64,000 bases of DNA from Thermohalobaculum sp951813525 (GTDB lineage Bacteria; Pseudomonadota; Alphaproteobacteria; Rhodobacterales; Rhodobacteraceae), in the NCBI GenBank assembly GCA_951813525.2, contig CATOTJ020000003.1:744001-808000 (forward strand), in the 5' to 3' direction. Below the pieces are notes generated by a model. The model was not told where the DNA came from, ran no database searches, and worked only from the letters and a program-made list of their open reading frames with translations. This document shows positions 62,373-64,000 of this stretch, piece after piece; positions within the stretch are counted from its first letter, which is position 1; each line of letters opens with the position of its first letter. The position numbers and the translations under genes were made by a program.

Positions 62373-62402
62373 TTGGCACGCTATCAATTGGTACCCTATT
62401 AT
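62373..62402 (+). promoter_or_regulatory. candidate promoter giving a leaderless mRNA
   Basis: TTGGCA (62373-62378) and TATTAT (62397-62402) are spaced by 18 bases, close to the sigma-70 consensus. The -10 ends only seven bases before the ATG at 62410, so transcription would begin at or next to the start codon. No ribosome-binding site is present between them. Confidence 0.55.
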
Positions 62403-62409
62403 CTGGGCC

Positions 62410-63102
62410 ATGAAAAAGCTGTTTGCCTTGGCCATTGTGGCCCTGTTCGCTGCGCCCGCTCAAGCGGACGACAATGTGGTTTTGGTAGAGTTGTTCACCA
62501 GTCAGGGCTGCTCGAGTTGTCCGCCCGCGGACAAAAATCTGGCGGCATTGGCCGAGCGGGACGATGTGATCGCCTTGTCGCTGCATGTCACGTATTGGGA
62601 CTATCTGGGCTGGCGCGACACGTTTGGGCGTGACGAGCACACGCGGCGCCAAGTTGCCTATCGTGATGTGATGGGTGCGCGGGTGATCTACACGCCGCAG
62701 GTCATCGTGCATGGTGTGACCGATGTCCCGGGGCATCGCGGCAAGGCCATTGACGCGGCCATCGCAAAGGCACGCGAGACCGAACCGCGGGCCAAGCTGG
62801 AAATTCTGTCGGAAGGCGGAATGATCAAAGCAGTCCTTGCTGCCGCGGAGGTTCCGGAAAGGTGCACGGTCTGGATCGCGTCCTATAACAAGGTCGAGGC
62901 AGTCCAGATCGAACGCGGCGAGAATGCGGGCCGGAAAATTACCTACCACAACGTCGTCACCAAGCTGATGCGGGTCGGTTCCTGGGATGGAACAGCGCAG
63001 CAGGTCGCCCTGCCCGACCCTGGCGCGGGCGAAGGCGTAGCGGTCTGGCTGCAGGATGACCGCACAGGCCGGGTGCTGACAGCGCGGTTCGTCGAAAAGT
63101 AA
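62410..63102 (+). CDS. DUF1223 thioredoxin-like exported protein
   Basis: A 230-residue protein with a signal peptide (KKLFALAIVALFAAPAQA) and the DUF1223 core. ELFTSQGCSSCPPADKNL carries the thioredoxin-like CXXC pair near residue 37, and YTPQVIVHGVTDVPGHRG follows. An oxidoreductase role in the periplasm is plausible but unproven. The start at 62410 is supported by the signal peptide; no ribosome-binding site precedes it, in line with a leaderless transcript. Confidence 0.9.
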   Translation: MKKLFALAIVALFAAPAQADDNVVLVELFTSQGCSSCPPADKNLAALAERDDVIALSLHVTYWDYLGWRDTFGRDEHTRRQVAYRDVMGARVIYTPQVIVHGVTDVPGHRGKAIDAAIAKARETEPRAKLEILSEGGMIKAVLAAAEVPERCTVWIASYNKVEAVQIERGENAGRKITYHNVVTKLMRVGSWDGTAQQVALPDPGAGEGVAVWLQDDRTGRVLTARFVEK

Positions 63103-63219
63103 CTCCCAATTTCAGGCAACAGGCATCGTCTGTTGGCCAAGCCCCGCCCGCGGACCAAAAATACCCGGGTGTTGCAGCCCGCACTGACTCGCAGGTCGGC
63201 GTGGAGCGCCGAACGCCCG

Positions 63220-63849
63220 CTATTTGGTTCCGAACAATCGATCGCCGGCATCGCCAAGGCCGGGCACGATGTAGCCCTTTTCATTTAGATGGCTATCCAA
63301 TGCTGCCGTGTAGACCGGCACATCCGGGTGGGCAGAGTGGAAGGTTTCAACCCCTTCCGGTGCGGCGACCAACGCGAGGAATCGAATGTCGCGGGCTCCG
63401 GCCTTCTTAACCTCGGTCACGGCGGCTGCGCCGGATCCACCGGTGGCCAGCATCGGGTCGACGACAATCGCCAGCCGGTCATGCATCGCCACCGGTAACT
63501 TGTTGTAATAGGCGACCGGCTTCAGGGTTTCGTGATCGCGATACATTCCCAGATGTCCGACACGGGCACCCGGGATCAGATCGAGCAAGCCCTGCAAAAG
63601 CCCGTCACCTGCCCGCAAGACACTGACAAAACACAGTTTTTTTCCTGCCAGCTTGTGCGCGGTCATCGGCGCGACGGGGGTTTCGATTTGCACCTCTTCC
63701 AGTTCCAGATCGCGCAGCACCTCGTAGGCCAGCAGTGCCGAGATTTCGCGTAACAATGTGCGGAATTTAGCGGTGGAAGTTTCCTTGTCGCGCATCAGGG
63801 TCAGCTTGTGCTGAATAAGCGGATGGTCAACGACGGTCAGTCCCTGCAT
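63220..63849 (-). CDS. upp: uracil phosphoribosyltransferase
   Basis: A 209-residue UPRTase that makes UMP from uracil and PRPP. It has VVDHPLIQHKLTLMRDKETS at the start, VSVLRAGDGLLQGLLDLIPG, the PRPP loop VVDPMLATGGSGAAAV near residue 130, and GYIVPGLGDAGDRLFGTK for uracil binding at the end. The gene is convergent with the DUF1223 gene. The 150 bases after its start, to the window end, show no gene. Confidence 0.97.
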   Translation of the reverse strand: MQGLTVVDHPLIQHKLTLMRDKETSTAKFRTLLREISALLAYEVLRDLELEEVQIETPVAPMTAHKLAGKKLCFVSVLRAGDGLLQGLLDLIPGARVGHLGMYRDHETLKPVAYYNKLPVAMHDRLAIVVDPMLATGGSGAAAVTEVKKAGARDIRFLALVAAPEGVETFHSAHPDVPVYTAALDSHLNEKGYIVPGLGDAGDRLFGTK

Positions 63850-64000
63850 TGCGATCTCCCTGCACTGCCATCTCTTGGCTGATCGCCAAGCTGTCTAGCG
63901 GCGCGTTGCGCGAGGTGCAATCGCGAGGGCGCGCAGGAGATGACATGACGCCGCTAAAACTGTTCGACCGTCGCGTCCGATAGCGACTTGGTTCAGGTCG

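Noticed and set aside
1..64000. tRNA or rRNA genes
   Set aside because: No sequence with the expected tRNA arms or rRNA blocks was recognised by eye; a covariance-model scan would be needed to exclude them fully.

Overview
The window looks like chromosome of a high-GC alphaproteobacterium of the Rhodobacterales (roseobacter/Rhodobacteraceae type). The main reasons are the TCA-cycle gene order mdh-sucC-sucD-sucA-sucB-lpd, an NnrU-type membrane protein, a TrmD with an N-terminal extension, a DctP-type TRAP transporter, and close ATGA/TGATG gene overlaps with GC-rich third codon positions. No rRNA, tRNA, CRISPR array, prophage or plasmid functions were seen. The only complete mobile element is one IS5-family insertion sequence.

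Layout. (1) 24-4305, mostly minus strand: a split glutamate-synthase-like set (class II amidotransferase, GXGXG subunit, FMN subunit; the GlxBCD/MgsABC family) with a GFA-family zinc protein, a RidA-like protein and a DUF3303-type protein; a DUF1127 gene lies on the opposite strand inside the set. (2) 4509-15346, minus: an FMN reductase, then lpd, sucB, sucA, sucD, a methyltransferase, sucC and mdh. (3) 15896-23446: small secreted proteins, a VOC protein, a CoA-ester lyase overlapped by an NnrU-like gene, an outer-membrane-type protein, a DUF4864 protein, an MBL-fold hydrolase and a membrane-anchored pentapeptide-repeat protein built partly on six 30-bp tandem repeats followed by a perfect 17-bp inverted repeat. 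(4) 23620-34413: a carboxymuconolactone-decarboxylase-like protein, an ATP-dependent hydantoinase/oxoprolinase pair, a luciferase-like oxidoreductase, an XpaC-like protein, a LysR regulator divergent from an acyl-CoA dehydrogenase, and a CocE/NonD hydrolase. (5) 34502-42965: an exported caspase-like protein, a palindromic repeat element, a three-gene TRAP transporter, a PaaI-type thioesterase gene split by the IS5-family element, a DUF1445 hydro-lyase and an aldehyde dehydrogenase. (6) 43178-51505: an AAA ATPase, trhO, then ffh, GNAT, chorismate mutase, rpsP, an SDR, rimM, small ORFs, trmD and rplS. (7) 51681-64000: a frameshifted gene remnant, recR, rplI-rpsR-rpsF, a periplasmic-binding-domain histidine kinase, speD-speE, a family 5 uracil-DNA glycosylase, a NYN-domain protein, folK, yciB, a DMT-family permease with a probable CTG start, a DUF1223 protein with a probable leaderless promoter, and upp.

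Most of the window is core metabolism and translation. The less ordinary parts are the amidotransferase/GFA/RidA set, the repeat-built pentapeptide gene, the recently interrupted thioesterase, the caspase-like protein, and small or decayed genes inside otherwise conserved operons. All functions are inferred by reading translated sequence; no database search was possible.
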